This document shows, piece after piece, positions 4,684 through 5,311 of a stretch of 5,311 bases of DNA. The notes beneath the pieces were generated by a model. The model saw only the letters and a list, made by a program, of their open reading frames with translations. It did no database searches and was not told where the DNA came from. The stretch comes from UBA6176 sp041688515 (GTDB taxonomy: Bacteria > Verrucomicrobiota > Verrucomicrobiia > Limisphaerales > UBA9464): NCBI GenBank assembly GCA_041688515.1, contig JBDNHZ010000319.1, positions 1 to 5,311 of the forward strand, written 5' to 3'. A program made the translations under genes and the position numbers. Positions within the stretch are counted from its first letter, which is position 1, and the number at the start of each line of letters is the position of its first letter.

Positions 4684-5311
4684 ATGACACCACGACATCG
4701 CGCCCTGCTGCTGCTGGCGACCCTGCTGGGGGTCTCCCTCGTCGCCGTCGTGCTCCGGGTGCGCCGGGATGAGTCGCGACCGCCTGCTCCCCGGGCCGCC
4801 CCGCCTTCGGTCACCGAACAATTCCTTGCCCTGGAAGAATCCCAACGCGCAGCCGCGGCACGCGACTTTCACCATGAACTCGCGGCGGGCCCTGCCGTCG
4901 AGGCGCTCGCGGATCTGTGGGATCGATTGAACCGCGAACCGGATGCCCTGACCTCCCTGATCGACCTAGTGCCCGAGCGGATCGAGGTGACGTCCGTCGG
5001 CCCACCGAAGCCCATCCCCCGGGAGGCCGTGGATTTCTCGGCGTCCCTCGCGGGAAGGCAGTGGGACCGTGAAGGCTGGCAGCGCCAACTCGGCGAATGG
5101 CATCGTCTCGGGTGGAGGCTCCGTCGGTCCCGATGGGAACTGCTCGACTGGATTCCCGCTCCTCCGACGAGCCGGTTTTCCTTCGACCTGTATTTGGAAC
5201 GGATCCCGGAAGGGACGCGGGTGCGGGTGCGGGGAAGCGGCGTGGGCCGCGGAAACGACGGGCTGATCGGTGCCGGTTCGGAGATCCGGATTGAGGAACT
5301 GGAGGTCGTGG
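4684..5311 (+). CDS. Membrane-anchored protein of unknown function, cut by the right edge
   Basis: An open frame runs from the ATG at 4684 to the window end without a stop (209 complete codons), so the C-terminus is missing. After MTPRHR, residues 8-24 (LLLLATLLGVSLVAVVL) form one hydrophobic helix followed by RVRR and a Pro/Ala-rich linker (32-41). There is no signal peptidase site, so it reads as a membrane anchor. Residues 44-100 are helical and charged. Residues 127-156 are Trp-rich with the spacing W-x5-W-x6-W-x4-W-x6-W-x4-W. Residues 165-209 alternate as beta strands (FSFDLYLERI, RVRVRG, IRIEELEVV). The W..L..W...GW.L....W pattern loosely recalls the region before FG-GAP/VCBS repeats in some Verrucomicrobiota CRTAC1-like proteins; this is a memory-based lead only. 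The gene starts eight bases after the T-tract of the upstream terminator, with no Shine-Dalgarno sequence and no visible promoter. The reading frame is supported by strong GC bias at third codon positions; the exact start is uncertain. Confidence 0.75.
   Translation, partial: MTPRHRALLLLATLLGVSLVAVVLRVRRDESRPPAPRAAPPSVTEQFLALEESQRAAAARDFHHELAAGPAVEALADLWDRLNREPDALTSLIDLVPERIEVTSVGPPKPIPREAVDFSASLAGRQWDREGWQRQLGEWHRLGWRLRRSRWELLDWIPAPPTSRFSFDLYLERIPEGTRVRVRGSGVGRGNDGLIGAGSEIRIEELEVV

Noticed and set aside
4609..4684. Read-through fusion of the lipoprotein and the right-edge protein
   Set aside because: They are in the same frame, but a TAA stop, a strong terminator and a separate N-terminal membrane helix argue for two genes.
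4525..5005. Minus-strand ORFs across the terminator and right-edge gene
   Set aside because: They run across a strong terminator and are Arg/Gly/Pro-rich shadows of the plus-strand genes.
5069..5294. Two plus-strand ORFs of 65 codons near the right edge
   Set aside because: They are other-frame readings of the longer open frame from 4684, which has better composition, a membrane helix and no stop.

Overview
The window looks like a chromosomal segment of a GC-rich bacterium of the Planctomycetota-Verrucomicrobiota group, most likely Verrucomicrobiota. The best clue is the prepilin-like protein at 3321-4202. Its N-terminus (FTLIELLVVIAIIAILAG, then MLLPALGKAKDKA) has the LLPALxKAK style that I associate with the very large pseudopilin families of Verrucomicrobiota. 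This assignment rests on family knowledge, not on a search.

Left half, minus strand (27-2782): three consecutive prepilin-like genes, read right to left. The first (2021-2782) encodes a small Ser/Thr/Ala-rich pilin-like protein. A strong intrinsic terminator (1951-1992) follows it. The second (1143-1886) and third (27-1130) follow after that; they are separated by 12 bases, with the third gene's ribosome binding site overlapping the second gene's stop codon. The second and third share a skeleton (an aromatic or Gly plus xDM-R-x-P region, then GWRGxY, then DxW..P) that resembles the major pseudopilin GspG and suggests an old duplication. All three have a class III (type IV prepilin) leader with Gly at -1 and Glu at +5.

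Centre (2783-3320): a 538-base divergent intergenic region with no convincing gene. Its left part is AT-richer (about 45% GC by hand count over 2881-3030) and holds an exact 11-base direct repeat. Its right part is GC-rich (about 65% over 3031-3240) and holds a bulged 14-bp stem-loop. Candidate sigma-54-like sites on both strands are weak.

Right half, plus strand (3321-5311): a fourth prepilin-like gene of the H-X9-DG-associated type with a degenerate C-terminal motif, then a small TPR-like lipoprotein gene 22 bases later, then a strong intrinsic terminator (4635-4675). Only eight bases beyond its T-tract starts a membrane-anchored protein of unknown function that is open to the right edge (4684-5311, 209 codons seen).

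Together the genes look like substrates of a type IV pilus / type II secretion-like assembly system at the cell envelope. No assembly ATPase, inner-membrane platform, secretin or prepilin peptidase is in the window, so these proteins must be processed and assembled by machinery encoded elsewhere. No RNA gene, CRISPR array, insertion sequence, attachment site or origin was recognised.
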